Part shown: positions 53,903 through 61,824 of the stretch, piece by piece
Position numbering within the stretch: the stretch's first letter is position 1
How the letters are laid out: every line of letters starts with the position of its first letter
Source: Castellaniella sp049650445
Lineage (GTDB): Bacteria; Pseudomonadota; Gammaproteobacteria; Burkholderiales; Burkholderiaceae_B
Direction: 5' to 3'
NCBI RefSeq assembly: GCF_049650445.1
Contig: NZ_JBASAD010000037.1
Location: forward strand, 1-64,000
DNA: 64,000 bases
Made by a program: the position numbers and the translations under genes
The notes under the pieces: generated by a model
The model's input: the letters and a program-made list of their open reading frames with translations, nothing else
Database searches by the model: none
Told to the model about the DNA's origin: nothing

Positions 53903-55791
53903 AACGCGATCCCCAGGGAGAATTGCAGCCGCAGGCGGCGGTCCTTCTGCGCCCAGGCCAGGTCCACGAAGAACGGCCCGGCCGGTGTGCGTACCGCCAG
54001 GCCGGCCCCATAGCCCAGATGCCAGTCGAACTGGCCGAAGGATTCGGCTGCGTCCCCCGCGTCGATGAACAGATTGGCGCCCAGCATGTCGGTGAAGTAG
54101 TGCGTGTATTCGATGCTGGCCACGCCCAGCACGGGCGCGCCCATGACCGCGTCGCCGCGTTCCAGGCCGATGCTCTGATAGCGATAGCCCCGGATGCTGC
54201 GCGACCCGCCGGTGCGCCAGGAAAAATCCTGAGGCAGCCGGTTGGTCTGCGACCAGACCTTGCCGATCTCGCCGCGCACGGTCAGCACGTCACGCTCGCC
54301 GATCGGCCACCATTGCTGGGCACGCAGGCTGCTGCGGTGGAACTCCTTGCCATCGTCCAGGGTGGTGCCCACGCCCAGGCCGAATTCGATCAGATTGCCT
54401 TCACGCGGGTTGTATTTGGAGTCCACGTCGCGACGCAGCCACTGCCAGGTGGCCGCCCAACTGGGGACCTCGTAGCGCGAATCGCCGGAAATGCGGATCT
54501 TGTCGTAGGCAACCAGTCCCCCCCAGCGCACCTCGTATTCGACGCGGCTGTCGCCGGCCGCCTTGCGCGTCTGGCTGCGTTTCCAGCCCAGGCCGGCGCG
54601 GCTGGTCTCCAGGCCCTCGATGTCCGAATGGTCGTACAGCAGACCGAAACTGTCCTTGCTGCCGTCCATGCCGGGCGGCAGATGCACGTCGAAAAAAGCG
54701 CGCTGCCGCTTCTGATCGACCCCGGCGCCAGTCTCGATCCAGATTGGCAGGCCGTAGACCACGTTCTGGCGGTACAAGCCCTCGACCCGCACGCCGTGGT
54801 CGCTGTCCACGCCCAGCGAACCGCTGGCGTAGCGGGCGGGGCCTTCGGTCACCTGGACGCGCACGGGCAGCGTGACGGGATCGGTGCCAGTGGGCCGCGC
54901 AGGTTCCGGCGCAGCCGTGCCTTTTTGCGGGTCTGCCGACGCAGCGTTCGTCTCCCGCAGCGGCGTCGTGCCATCGTTCAAGGTGACGAAAGCGCCGCGA
55001 AAGAAGGTCGTAGACTGCAGAGCCTGCTGCCAGTCTTCCAGACGCGTCTGGTCATAGGCCTCGCCCGGGTCGTACTTCACATAGCGCCGGATCAGGGATT
55101 CGGGCACCCGCTTCAGGCCGACGATCTGGAGTTCGCCCAGCCGCACCGGCGGCCCGCTGTCGAGTTCGACGTCCAGGTCGGCCTTGGCCGCCTCGGGATC
55201 GACCGCAGCCCGGGTGTGCGCGTAGCGCGCATAGTAAAAATCCCGGCGCGAGGCTTCGTCCAGCAGTTCGGTCTTGGCCCGGCTCCAGTCGTCATTGATG
55301 AACGGCATGCCCTGCTTCAGCAACCAGTCGTCCCGCAAGGCCTGGCGGCGGGACGCATAGGCATCCCCGGCCAGCGCGCCGTCAAAGCGCAGCCCGAGCT
55401 GGCGCACCCGGGCGCGCTCGCCGACATCGATCGTGATGTCCCAGAATTCACCGCCATTGGCGGCGCCCGGCGAGACGTCCAGCGTGACGGTCGCACCGAA
55501 ATACCCCTGGGTCTGCAGGGAGGCCTGGGCGGCTTCCCAGGCGCGTCGCCGCAGGCGCGAGACCTCGCGCACGTCCTGATCCTCGGTCAGGCGCGTAATG
55601 GCGCCGACCGCATCGGTAATGGATTGCAACACTTTAGGCGGCGCGCCGCCCGGATCGATGATGACTTCCGGCGGCGCGGCCAGCGCAGGGGCGCAGGCCG
55701 TGATTCCCAGGACGAGCAGCGCCCGGCGCATCCCGGACCCGCCTGGCCGATGCATCCTCCTGACGAATCCGGTCAGCGCCTCCCGGAGCAT
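53899..55791 (-). CDS. tamA: Translocation and assembly module subunit TamA
   Basis: Outer-membrane Omp85-family protein. It has 630 residues from the ATG at 55791, overlapping the apbC stop (TGATG). A signal peptide follows an unusually long N-terminal extension (RRALLVLGITACAPALAA, residues about 21-38); a start at the ATG at 55731 would give a more normal one. POTRA domains occupy about 40-330 (GELQIVGLKRVPESLIRRYV). The 16-strand barrel is about 360-630, with the Omp85 lid-lock motif in RTGGSRSIRGYRYQSIG and a terminal aromatic LQFSLGIAF. Pairs with tamB directly downstream. Confidence 0.92.
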   Translation of the reverse strand: MLREALTGFVRRMHRPGGSGMRRALLVLGITACAPALAAPPEVIIDPGGAPPKVLQSITDAVGAITRLTEDQDVREVSRLRRRAWEAAQASLQTQGYFGATVTLDVSPGAANGGEFWDITIDVGERARVRQLGLRFDGALAGDAYASRRQALRDDWLLKQGMPFINDDWSRAKTELLDEASRRDFYYARYAHTRAAVDPEAAKADLDVELDSGPPVRLGELQIVGLKRVPESLIRRYVKYDPGEAYDQTRLEDWQQALQSTTFFRGAFVTLNDGTTPLRETNAASADPQKGTAAPEPARPTGTDPVTLPVRVQVTEGPARYASGSLGVDSDHGVRVEGLYRQNVVYGLPIWIETGAGVDQKRQRAFFDVHLPPGMDGSKDSFGLLYDHSDIEGLETSRAGLGWKRSQTRKAAGDSRVEYEVRWGGLVAYDKIRISGDSRYEVPSWAATWQWLRRDVDSKYNPREGNLIEFGLGVGTTLDDGKEFHRSSLRAQQWWPIGERDVLTVRGEIGKVWSQTNRLPQDFSWRTGGSRSIRGYRYQSIGLERGDAVMGAPVLGVASIEYTHYFTDMLGANLFIDAGDAAESFGQFDWHLGYGAGLAVRTPAGPFFVDLAWAQKDRRLRLQFSLGIAF

Positions 55792-56876
55792 CAGCTCGTG
55801 CGCGCCACGACCCTGGGCCGCGAGCCGGAATCGTCCAGCGGCTGCCCGGCCACGTGGATGGCCAGTTGACGGGCGATGTCCTGATAGCGGCGCGCGGCCT
55901 CGCCGTCAGGCGAAGCGACGACACTGGGCCGGCCGGAGTCGGTTTCCTGGCGGATGTCGAGCTGCAACGGCAAGGCCCCCAGCCAGGGCAGGTGATAGGT
56001 CGCCGCCAACTGACGGCCGCCGTCCTGGCCGAAGATCGGCTCCGCGTGCCCGCAGTTGGAGCACACGTGGACGGACATGTTTTCGACGATCCCCAGCACC
56101 GGGACATCCACCTTCTGGAACATGATCAGGCCCTTGCGGGCATCGGCCAGGGCCAGGTCCTGGGGGGTGGTGACGATGATCGCCCCCGTGAGCGGGACCT
56201 TTTGGGCCATGGTGAGGGCAATATCGCCCGTTCCCGGAGGCATGTCCACGATCAGGTAATCCAGATCGTTCCATTTGGTAAGCGACAGCAACTGCGTCAG
56301 CGCCTGCGTGACCATGGGGCCGCGCCAGATCGCCGGCCCGTCGTCGTCCATCAGAAAGCCGATGGAATTGGCCTGCAGGCCATGGCCGATCATGGGTTCC
56401 ATGCTCTTGCCGTCGACGCTTTTCGGCTTGCCCGACAGGCCCAGCATGATGGGCACGCTGGGGCCGTAGATGTCGGCGTCCAGCAGGCCGACGCGCGCAC
56501 CCTGGCTGTGCAGCGCCAGCGCCAGATTGACGGCCGTGGTGCTCTTGCCGACCCCGCCCTTGCCCGAGGCCACGGCGATGATGTTGCGGACATCGTCCAG
56601 GGGGCGCAACCCGCGCTGCACCGAGTGGGCGGCGATCCGCGACTGGAATCCCAGCGTCCCCAGGCGCACGCCGGCCGCGTCCAGCGCGGTCCGGATGGCG
56701 GCCCCCAGGGCCTGCTCGCCATTGAACAAGGGATAGCCCAGGGTTACAGTGATGTTGAAGGCATCGCCCGCAGCGGCGATCTGCAGGTCGGGTTCGGTCA
56801 CCGCCAACGTTTTCCGGGTATCGGGGTTGATGACCCTGGACAGGATCGTGCGGATGTCCTGTATCGTGGTAGCCAT
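55791..56876 (-). CDS. apbC: Iron-sulfur cluster carrier ATPase ApbC/Mrp
   Basis: P-loop ATPase that carries and delivers 4Fe-4S clusters. It has 361 residues from the ATG at 56876 (MATTIQDIRTILSRVINPDT). N-terminal DUF59/MIP18-like domain about 1-95. The deviant Walker A is VASGKGGVGKSTTAVNLALAL, switch I LLDADIYGPSVPIMLGL, Walker B DYLIVDMPPGTGDIALTMAQ. The cluster-binding CxxC is VHVCSNCGHAEPIFGQDG. The longer frame upstream is not supported. First gene of apbC-tamA-tamB with start/stop overlaps. Confidence 0.95.
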   Translation of the reverse strand: MATTIQDIRTILSRVINPDTRKTLAVTEPDLQIAAAGDAFNITVTLGYPLFNGEQALGAAIRTALDAAGVRLGTLGFQSRIAAHSVQRGLRPLDDVRNIIAVASGKGGVGKSTTAVNLALALHSQGARVGLLDADIYGPSVPIMLGLSGKPKSVDGKSMEPMIGHGLQANSIGFLMDDDGPAIWRGPMVTQALTQLLSLTKWNDLDYLIVDMPPGTGDIALTMAQKVPLTGAIIVTTPQDLALADARKGLIMFQKVDVPVLGIVENMSVHVCSNCGHAEPIFGQDGGRQLAATYHLPWLGALPLQLDIRQETDSGRPSVVASPDGEAARRYQDIARQLAIHVAGQPLDDSGSRPRVVARTS

Positions 56877-57044
56877 AGAAGTCCGGGTGAAAACAGTCGA
56901 AACCAGAAGCATAGCGGATTCCCCTGGAAATCCGCCGATTGACCCCAATATGGATAGGCACGGCGCACCCTCCAGAACCGGCCGGAGACCGCGTCAGTCT
57001 ACGCTTCACATGCAACCTTTTCCGGCCACAGGAGTCCAACTCTC

Positions 57045-57314
57045 ATGAACCTGATCCAACAAATCCTGCGCGCCGCCCTGTTCCTGGTCCTGGCCTTCTT
57101 CGGTCTGGTGATGGCGTTTATCTTCATGGCCTCGACCGCCCTGGCAATCGGCGTGCTGTACATCGTCGCCCGGCTGAAGGGGCGGCCTTTCGGTGTGAAA
57201 GCGTATTGGGCGGAGCGCCGTAGGCCGACCATGCCGCCCGGCGCCTGGTCCCGGACTGCTCAACCGGCACGGGAAAGGGACGTAACGGATATCGAGATGC
57301 GGGAGATTCCGTGA
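57045..57314 (+). CDS. Small membrane protein of unknown function
   Basis: 89 residues, MNLIQQILRAALFLVLAFFG then LVMAFIFMASTALAIGVLYI. A hydrophobic stretch of about 35 residues (8-44) is long enough for one or two helices. A basic tail follows (RLKGRPFGVKAYWAERRRPT), ending acidic. AGGAG lies 10 bp before the ATG, so it is translated. I do not recognise a family. Divergent from apbC by 168 bp. A strong terminator hairpin follows 87 bp later. Confidence 0.75.
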   Translation: MNLIQQILRAALFLVLAFFGLVMAFIFMASTALAIGVLYIVARLKGRPFGVKAYWAERRRPTMPPGAWSRTAQPARERDVTDIEMREIP

Positions 57315-57400
57315 TCCGCGGGTGTCTCTCTCGTCATTGCCTTTAGACGCCGAGTTTAGACGTTTAGAGGTTGAGACGAACGATCACTGTCGTGATCGAA

Positions 57401-57433
57401 ACGGCCCCTTCAGAGTGCTTCTGAAGGGGCCGT
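57401..57433. terminator. Strong bidirectional hairpin terminator
   Basis: ACGGCCCCTTCAG (57401-57413) and its exact complement (57421-57433) give at least 13 perfect pairs with a 7-nt loop, which can shrink to 5 if A57414 pairs with T57420. On the minus strand TTTCG follows. It lies between the small membrane protein (plus) and the 45-residue ORF (minus) and can end both. Confidence 0.8.
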
Positions 57434-57487
57434 CGCATTCAGGGGCAATGCGGCAAAAACGCGCCCGCAGCCAAGTCGACAGGAGGC

Positions 57488-57625
57488 CTACTTGTCGGAG
57501 CCCTGCTCTTTCTGGTCTTGTTGATTCTCGCCGGATTCGGAGTCTTGATCGGATATCTTGGGGGTCTTCCAGTTAAGCGGCGGTGCGACGATATCCTTCC
57601 AGGCGACACGTTTAGGTGTGGTCAT
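57488..57625 (-). CDS. 45-residue hydrophilic protein, possibly SOS-regulated
   Basis: ATG at 57625 with GGAGGAAACC directly upstream, an excellent ribosome-binding site. The product is MTTPKRVAWKDIVAPPLNWK, then TPKISDQDSESGENQQDQKE and QGSDK. Hydrophilic and Gln/Asp/Glu-rich in its second half, with no membrane segment or known domain. The strong terminator at 57401-57433 lies 54 bp downstream and a LexA-like box 49 bp upstream, giving a compact single-gene unit. Function unknown. The evidence that it is a gene is the unit structure, since 45 codons alone are not decisive. Confidence 0.6.
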   Translation of the reverse strand: MTTPKRVAWKDIVAPPLNWKTPKISDQDSESGENQQDQKEQGSDK

Positions 57626-57674
57626 GGTTTCCTCCAAAAGCAACGTGGCAGCACACAGTGTGCCGCCACTATTG

Positions 57675-57690
57675 CTGTATAAAATATCAG
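57675..57690. promoter_or_regulatory. LexA-like box upstream of the 45-residue ORF
   Basis: CTGTATAAAATATCAG has the CTG-N10-CAG form with an AT-rich centre, and is followed by TA as in the E. coli consensus TACTGTATATATATACAGTA. It overlaps the place where the promoter of the minus-strand ORF should be. On the other strand it is 244 bp from the AIPR gene and could affect that too. Confidence 0.5.
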
Positions 57691-57934
57691 TATTTTTGTG
57701 TTATGTCAAATTGGTGGGTGGATTGGGGGGCAGATCTAGCCGCGTGTGGGTGGATGCTTTCGGCCAAGAGCAGTCATTTGCTCCAATCACTTTCTGGGTG
57801 CATTCCTTATTAGTTGCCGGCCCCAGCGTGATGCAGGATGAAGGCGCGGTGAGAAGTGCTACTCCAATTGCCAGCGATCATCCCCACCGGTCACAGCTTC
57901 AGCACTAAAATCGGCTTTTCTTCTGGAGACTTAC

Positions 57935-59626
57935 ATGCATCGAATTGTCAAAGCGCACTTGGAAAGCTTTGTGAGAAGTTTTGGGCTCGAGGCGGACGAC
58001 GAATCGGTGCAATTCGAGAAATTCGCAACACACTGCGTCATCTCAAACCGCTTCAGTTCGGCCTTTGATCTGGATGACGTCTGCACGGGGCCAGGTGACG
58101 ATGGTATTGATGGCGTGGCTGTCGTGATCGATGAAACGTTGACCGCTTCCGCCGAGGATGCGCAAGCGATCTTCGCGGCACAGCGTCGGAATCACGACGT
58201 AGACATATTGTTCATCCAGGCCAAGCGCTCCGAGAGTTTTGATCTCGGTGAGTTCCTCAAGTTCAAGGAGGGCGTTCTCAGGTTTTCCACTCAAACGCCA
58301 TATACCTCGACTGATGAAGTGTTGTCGGAGGCTCGAAAGATGTTCGATGTTGTCCTTCAAGAGGTGCCGAAGGTGCGAAACGGCAAGCCATCCCTGACGG
58401 CTCGATTCGTCACCACCGGTCAGTACAAAAATCCCCCAGCGCTCGAGACAGCTCTCGCCGACTTCGTGGCGCAACTTGTAGAACTCGGCCTGTTTCATGA
58501 TATAGATGTTCGGTTCATTGATCGCGACGAGCTTACCCGCCTGTGGATCGGTACGTATTCAGGTATTGAAGCAAGCTTGCCTGCATTCAGCATCGCTGCG
58601 CTGCCTAACATCGCTGGAATCGATGAGGCCTATCTCGCGGTAGTACGTGCTCAAGAGCTCGTGAATAACCTCTTGCTAACTGAGGACGGAAACCTGCGAA
58701 CGCAGGTATTCGAGGAAAACGTCCGATCGTTCTTGGGTCATGAAAATCCTGTAAATCAGTCAATCGCAGCGACACTGGCTTCTGAGGTGGCAAGCCGTTT
58801 TCCGGTGCTGAACAATGGAATAACAATTGTTAGCCCTGACGTTAAGCTTCAAGGAACCACTCTACATCTGACGAACTACCAAATTGTGAATGGGTGTCAG
58901 ACATCGAACGTTCTCTTTGAGAACCGCAGGATGCTCGGTGATGTCATGGTGAATATTAAGGTCGTGAAGACACAGCTTGAAGATGTTTTCTCCGAGTTAG
59001 TGCGTGCGACAAACAGTCAGACCCAGGTCGAGGACAAGCAATTCCTATCGTTGCGTCCAATCATCAAGCGCGTCGAACAATACTTCAACACCTATGATGG
59101 AGCTGAAAGTCGTTTGTATCTGGAACGGCGCGATCGCCAGTACGTTGGTCAGAACATTCCCGCCATCAGAACTTTCTCCCTTCACAACGCTGCGAGATGC
59201 GTAGCTGCCATGTTTTGCAATCGACCGGATCTGGCCGCACGTTATCCAAAGCAGATGTATGAGGAACTAACCGAGACAATATTTTCAGACTCTTCCAAAG
59301 AGGTGGTGTTCTACGCTGCGTGTGTGACTATGTACAGGTTTAATTTACTGGTGTCGAATAGCACCATTCCACAAAATATAAAACGCTTCAAGTGGCACAT
59401 ATTGCTGTTGGTCCGCGCGATTCTGGTAGGGGCTAATGTTCAAAATTTGAACGCGAGAGATGTGGAGCGTGCAGCCGAAAAGATCATCAATGTAATGGGG
59501 CAGCATGGCCAGCCGGCAACGGATGTGTTCAGCAGAGCCGTTGCTATCTGTCAAGGTTTGGGAGATGTGACCAGCGATCGACTTAAGCGCCAAACGATCC
59601 TGGGTGAAATGCTCGCTGTAGTCTAG
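57935..59626 (+). CDS. AIPR-family protein (abortive infection phage resistance) with nuclease-like N-terminus
   Basis: 563 residues. The central and C-terminal parts carry the AIPR hallmarks: QVFEENVRSFLGHENPVNQS, FPVLNNGITIVSPDVKLQG, LTNYQIVNGCQTSNVLFENR and LVRATNSQTQVEDKQFLSLR. The N-terminal ~100 residues look like a PD-(D/E)XK fold: GDDGIDGVAVVID (Asp59) and, 36 residues on, VDILFIQAKRSE (Gln95-x-Lys97), the D...QxK form of Mrr/restriction-type nucleases. AIPR proteins are reported in lactococcal phage abortive infection and in type I/III restriction or other defence contexts. Codon use is much less GC-biased than in the flanking core genes. It is followed 164 bp later by a gene with a HEPN-type motif, so the two may form one system. 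Confidence 0.87.
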   Translation: MHRIVKAHLESFVRSFGLEADDESVQFEKFATHCVISNRFSSAFDLDDVCTGPGDDGIDGVAVVIDETLTASAEDAQAIFAAQRRNHDVDILFIQAKRSESFDLGEFLKFKEGVLRFSTQTPYTSTDEVLSEARKMFDVVLQEVPKVRNGKPSLTARFVTTGQYKNPPALETALADFVAQLVELGLFHDIDVRFIDRDELTRLWIGTYSGIEASLPAFSIAALPNIAGIDEAYLAVVRAQELVNNLLLTEDGNLRTQVFEENVRSFLGHENPVNQSIAATLASEVASRFPVLNNGITIVSPDVKLQGTTLHLTNYQIVNGCQTSNVLFENRRMLGDVMVNIKVVKTQLEDVFSELVRATNSQTQVEDKQFLSLRPIIKRVEQYFNTYDGAESRLYLERRDRQYVGQNIPAIRTFSLHNAARCVAAMFCNRPDLAARYPKQMYEELTETIFSDSSKEVVFYAACVTMYRFNLLVSNSTIPQNIKRFKWHILLLVRAILVGANVQNLNARDVERAAEKIINVMGQHGQPATDVFSRAVAICQGLGDVTSDRLKRQTILGEMLAVV

Positions 59627-59790
59627 AGGCATCTATTGCGTCAGAATCGACTGCACTCGATTACGACTTCTTGCTTTCGAGTGCTTGTTCAGAGAGGGAA
59701 CCAATTGCTTGGCACGCAACTTCCGAACCTCCGCTTTAGGCGCTCAATGACCGCAATGGGTCGAAAGCTGCTAAGCATTGGGAGCACTAA

Positions 59791-60441
59791 GTGATTAAGT
59801 TTGATCCGTCGATACTGTCTGCTGATGCAGCAGATCAGTACACATGGAACTGGATGAAAGTTCGCACGGAGCCTCTGTCCGCTGAAGACTATCTTTCATT
59901 CGCTATCGATGATTTGGCTGATGGGAAAGCCCCTAGAAATTTGATTAATGCTTTGTCTAACGCCAAGAAGGCCTTGCATTTACGCCTCGAGGACCTTTGC
60001 CTGGGATTTGGTGCGCGAGATCTAAAAAAATTGAAAGCATTTCCAGCGCTGATAAATTATGCCCGGGAGTGCGGATTTGTCGCTCCTCGAGTATTAGATC
60101 GCCTTAACGCGCAGCGCAACGCGGTTGAACATGACTATCTACTTCCTATAGAAGCTGATGTTGAGACATTAGTTGATATCGTCCAATTATTTCTAGCCGC
60201 AACTAATCGATGGGTATCTAGGCGCCCTTGTGAAGTGGAAATATATAATATAAAAGTTCCAAATGATTCATTTGAATTCTATTTGAGTCAACTCGCTTTT
60301 GACTGGCCACTAGGAACGGCGTCACTTATTTTTAGGGAATCGGGAAAGAGTAGAAATGAGTTGGCTGAGGTAATTAAATATCAATCACCCTCTCCTGAGT
60401 TTTTTCAATGTGTAAGATTCGCTCTTCACAACTCAGATTAA
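59791..60441 (+). CDS. Protein with HEPN-type R-x4-H motif, unknown function
   Basis: 216 residues, low GC. The N-terminal half is helical: LINALSNAKKALHLRLEDLC, then VLDRLNAQRNAVEHDYLLPI. Arg109-Asn-x3-His114 fits the R-x4-6-H signature of HEPN ribonucleases, preceded by a long helix as in that fold. The C-terminal ~90 residues (VEIYNIKVPNDSFEFYLSQL) look beta-rich and I do not recognise them. It follows the AIPR gene on the same strand. HEPN proteins are frequent toxins or effectors in defence islands, so a joint role is plausible, but only motif and position support it. Confidence 0.65.
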   Translation: MIKFDPSILSADAADQYTWNWMKVRTEPLSAEDYLSFAIDDLADGKAPRNLINALSNAKKALHLRLEDLCLGFGARDLKKLKAFPALINYARECGFVAPRVLDRLNAQRNAVEHDYLLPIEADVETLVDIVQLFLAATNRWVSRRPCEVEIYNIKVPNDSFEFYLSQLAFDWPLGTASLIFRESGKSRNELAEVIKYQSPSPEFFQCVRFALHNSD

Positions 60442-60876
60442 TTACTCTAGAGTTAATTGAAAGCCCACTACAAAAAGACCAATTGACGATTTTTTTGAAA
60501 AAATAGAGCATGATATGCTCATCTAAGTATCTGCTTTTTAGGTTGATGGGCGGGCGTTAACGGTTGATTCGATTTGTCGCATAACAGTCTAATGGAATGA
60601 CACTGGAGAATTTTCGCTTTGGATTGGATGCCGTCTCGCGACTGCCTGCTTTCGACCCAAAGCTGACATTTATGAATCATCCTGCCGCTGACAGCCTCGG
60701 ACAGCGTTAGCTGTCCTTCGATCACATCCAAGAGCTATACGTGGCTGTTACATTTCGCAGTGCTAGGCGTACTGCCTGCGGCTTCGCACCTCGTTTCGAC
60801 CGCAAACCTACCGCTCTTAGTGGCTTGCATATGGACTTCCACTGACTATTTCACCTGTGTTGTCAGTGATCGCGGA
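60442..60876. other. 435-bp gap after the HEPN-motif gene
   Basis: AT-rich first third, no convincing gene. GGACAGC-GTTA-GCTGTCC at 60699-60716 is a perfect 7-bp hairpin with a 4-nt loop and may terminate one of the converging transcripts. CTGCTTTCGACCCAAAGCTGACATT at 60646-60670 resembles a stretch I have seen repeated in non-coding DNA of other proteobacteria (memory only). Small open frames here lack coding character. Confidence 0.4.
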
Positions 60877-61464
60877 CTACCATACCCCGGCTCGTTCGAG
60901 ATAGTCCCAACAAATGAAGAAAAATGTGTTTCCGTCAGGTGCTTGACGAAAACCATAGTCACTCTCGTACTCGGGATATTCTATCTCGCCGGAGACGTGC
61001 AGACGCTCAATTTCAAGAAACAAATTCTTGGTCTGGATCACAGCCCATGAAAGTAATTCGTCTGTGGAGCTGTGAATGTATGCCTGAACAGTGAGATCGG
61101 GATACAGCCAGTTTGGTCCGCCATTAAGTGATGAATGAATCGCTTCCAACCGCTTTTCGTACTCTGTTCTCTGACCTGATGCCAAGCTGTACCTAATCGT
61201 GAAGTTGTCGAAGGACTGGGTGCAGCGCTGAACTCGGCTGGCAAGGCCACGCATTTGTCTGTTGGACTGTGCGATGTGCCAAGCGTCTATGCCCGCGATG
61301 TAATCCAGCTCATCGCGACTGTTTCTCTGCTCATTGGCCTCAACGGAAATAAGGTCGCCGCCACCAATCAAATCCGCATTACGGGCGATCGGCCAAACGA
61401 TTTCCTGAAAGTCCCTAGCAGTCTGCCTCATGGATGCTTGAACTGGGGGGGGGATGTAACTCAT
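60877..61464 (-). CDS. Unrecognised protein at the island's right side
   Basis: 195 residues from the ATG at 61464 (MSYIPPPVQASMRQTARDFQ). The open frame extends further upstream to 61797 but that part is low in coding character. Seen are EIVWPIARNADLIGGGDLIS, NSRDELDYIAGIDAWHI, GPNWLYPDLTVQAYIHSSTD and YPEYESDYGFRQAPDGNTFF. Soluble, no signal peptide or membrane segment, with several Trp and Tyr. No family recognised. It converges on the AIPR/HEPN pair. Its moderate GC and the lack of homologous features to core genes suggest accessory DNA. Confidence 0.6.
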   Translation of the reverse strand: MSYIPPPVQASMRQTARDFQEIVWPIARNADLIGGGDLISVEANEQRNSRDELDYIAGIDAWHIAQSNRQMRGLASRVQRCTQSFDNFTIRYSLASGQRTEYEKRLEAIHSSLNGGPNWLYPDLTVQAYIHSSTDELLSWAVIQTKNLFLEIERLHVSGEIEYPEYESDYGFRQAPDGNTFFFICWDYLERAGVW

Positions 61465-61824
61465 AAGAAATAGCCCGTCGGAGGTTGAGTGGTGATGTGG
61501 GTGAATGACTAAAAGGGTGCAAATTACTCTAATCCATGCGGTGGCGCAGTTGAACAGAGCGATCCATGCTCGACTCACGCTGTGGCACGAGATGCGCTTA
61601 GCTAGTACTTCAGTTTCTAGCTTCGTATTCCCATCGTCACTAATCTTAAACTGTCGCGTCTTGAATGACTCGGACCAGCATGAGGCTGCCGACCGTAGGC
61701 GCACTGCGGCTGTCTGCTCATGGCCGTCGGCGGAACTTCGCCGCCGACCGCGGACGTCAGTTTCCACGAGAACCGGACGCTCCGACGCCGCGTGCAAGAT
61801 CCACGGGCATATGCGGTCTACGAT
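61465..61824. other. 360-bp gap between the unrecognised gene and the MocR regulator
   Basis: No gene is convincing. GTCGGCGG (61726-61733) and CCGCCGAC (61741-61748) form an 8-bp hairpin with a 7-nt loop, about 77 bp past the regulator's stop, a likely terminator. GC content changes from about 50% to over 60% across the gap, which may mark the island border. Confidence 0.4.

Noticed and set aside
60760..61050. Plus-strand 96-codon frame at the end of the island
   Set aside because: It overlaps the better-supported minus-strand gene and has no ribosome-binding site or domain.
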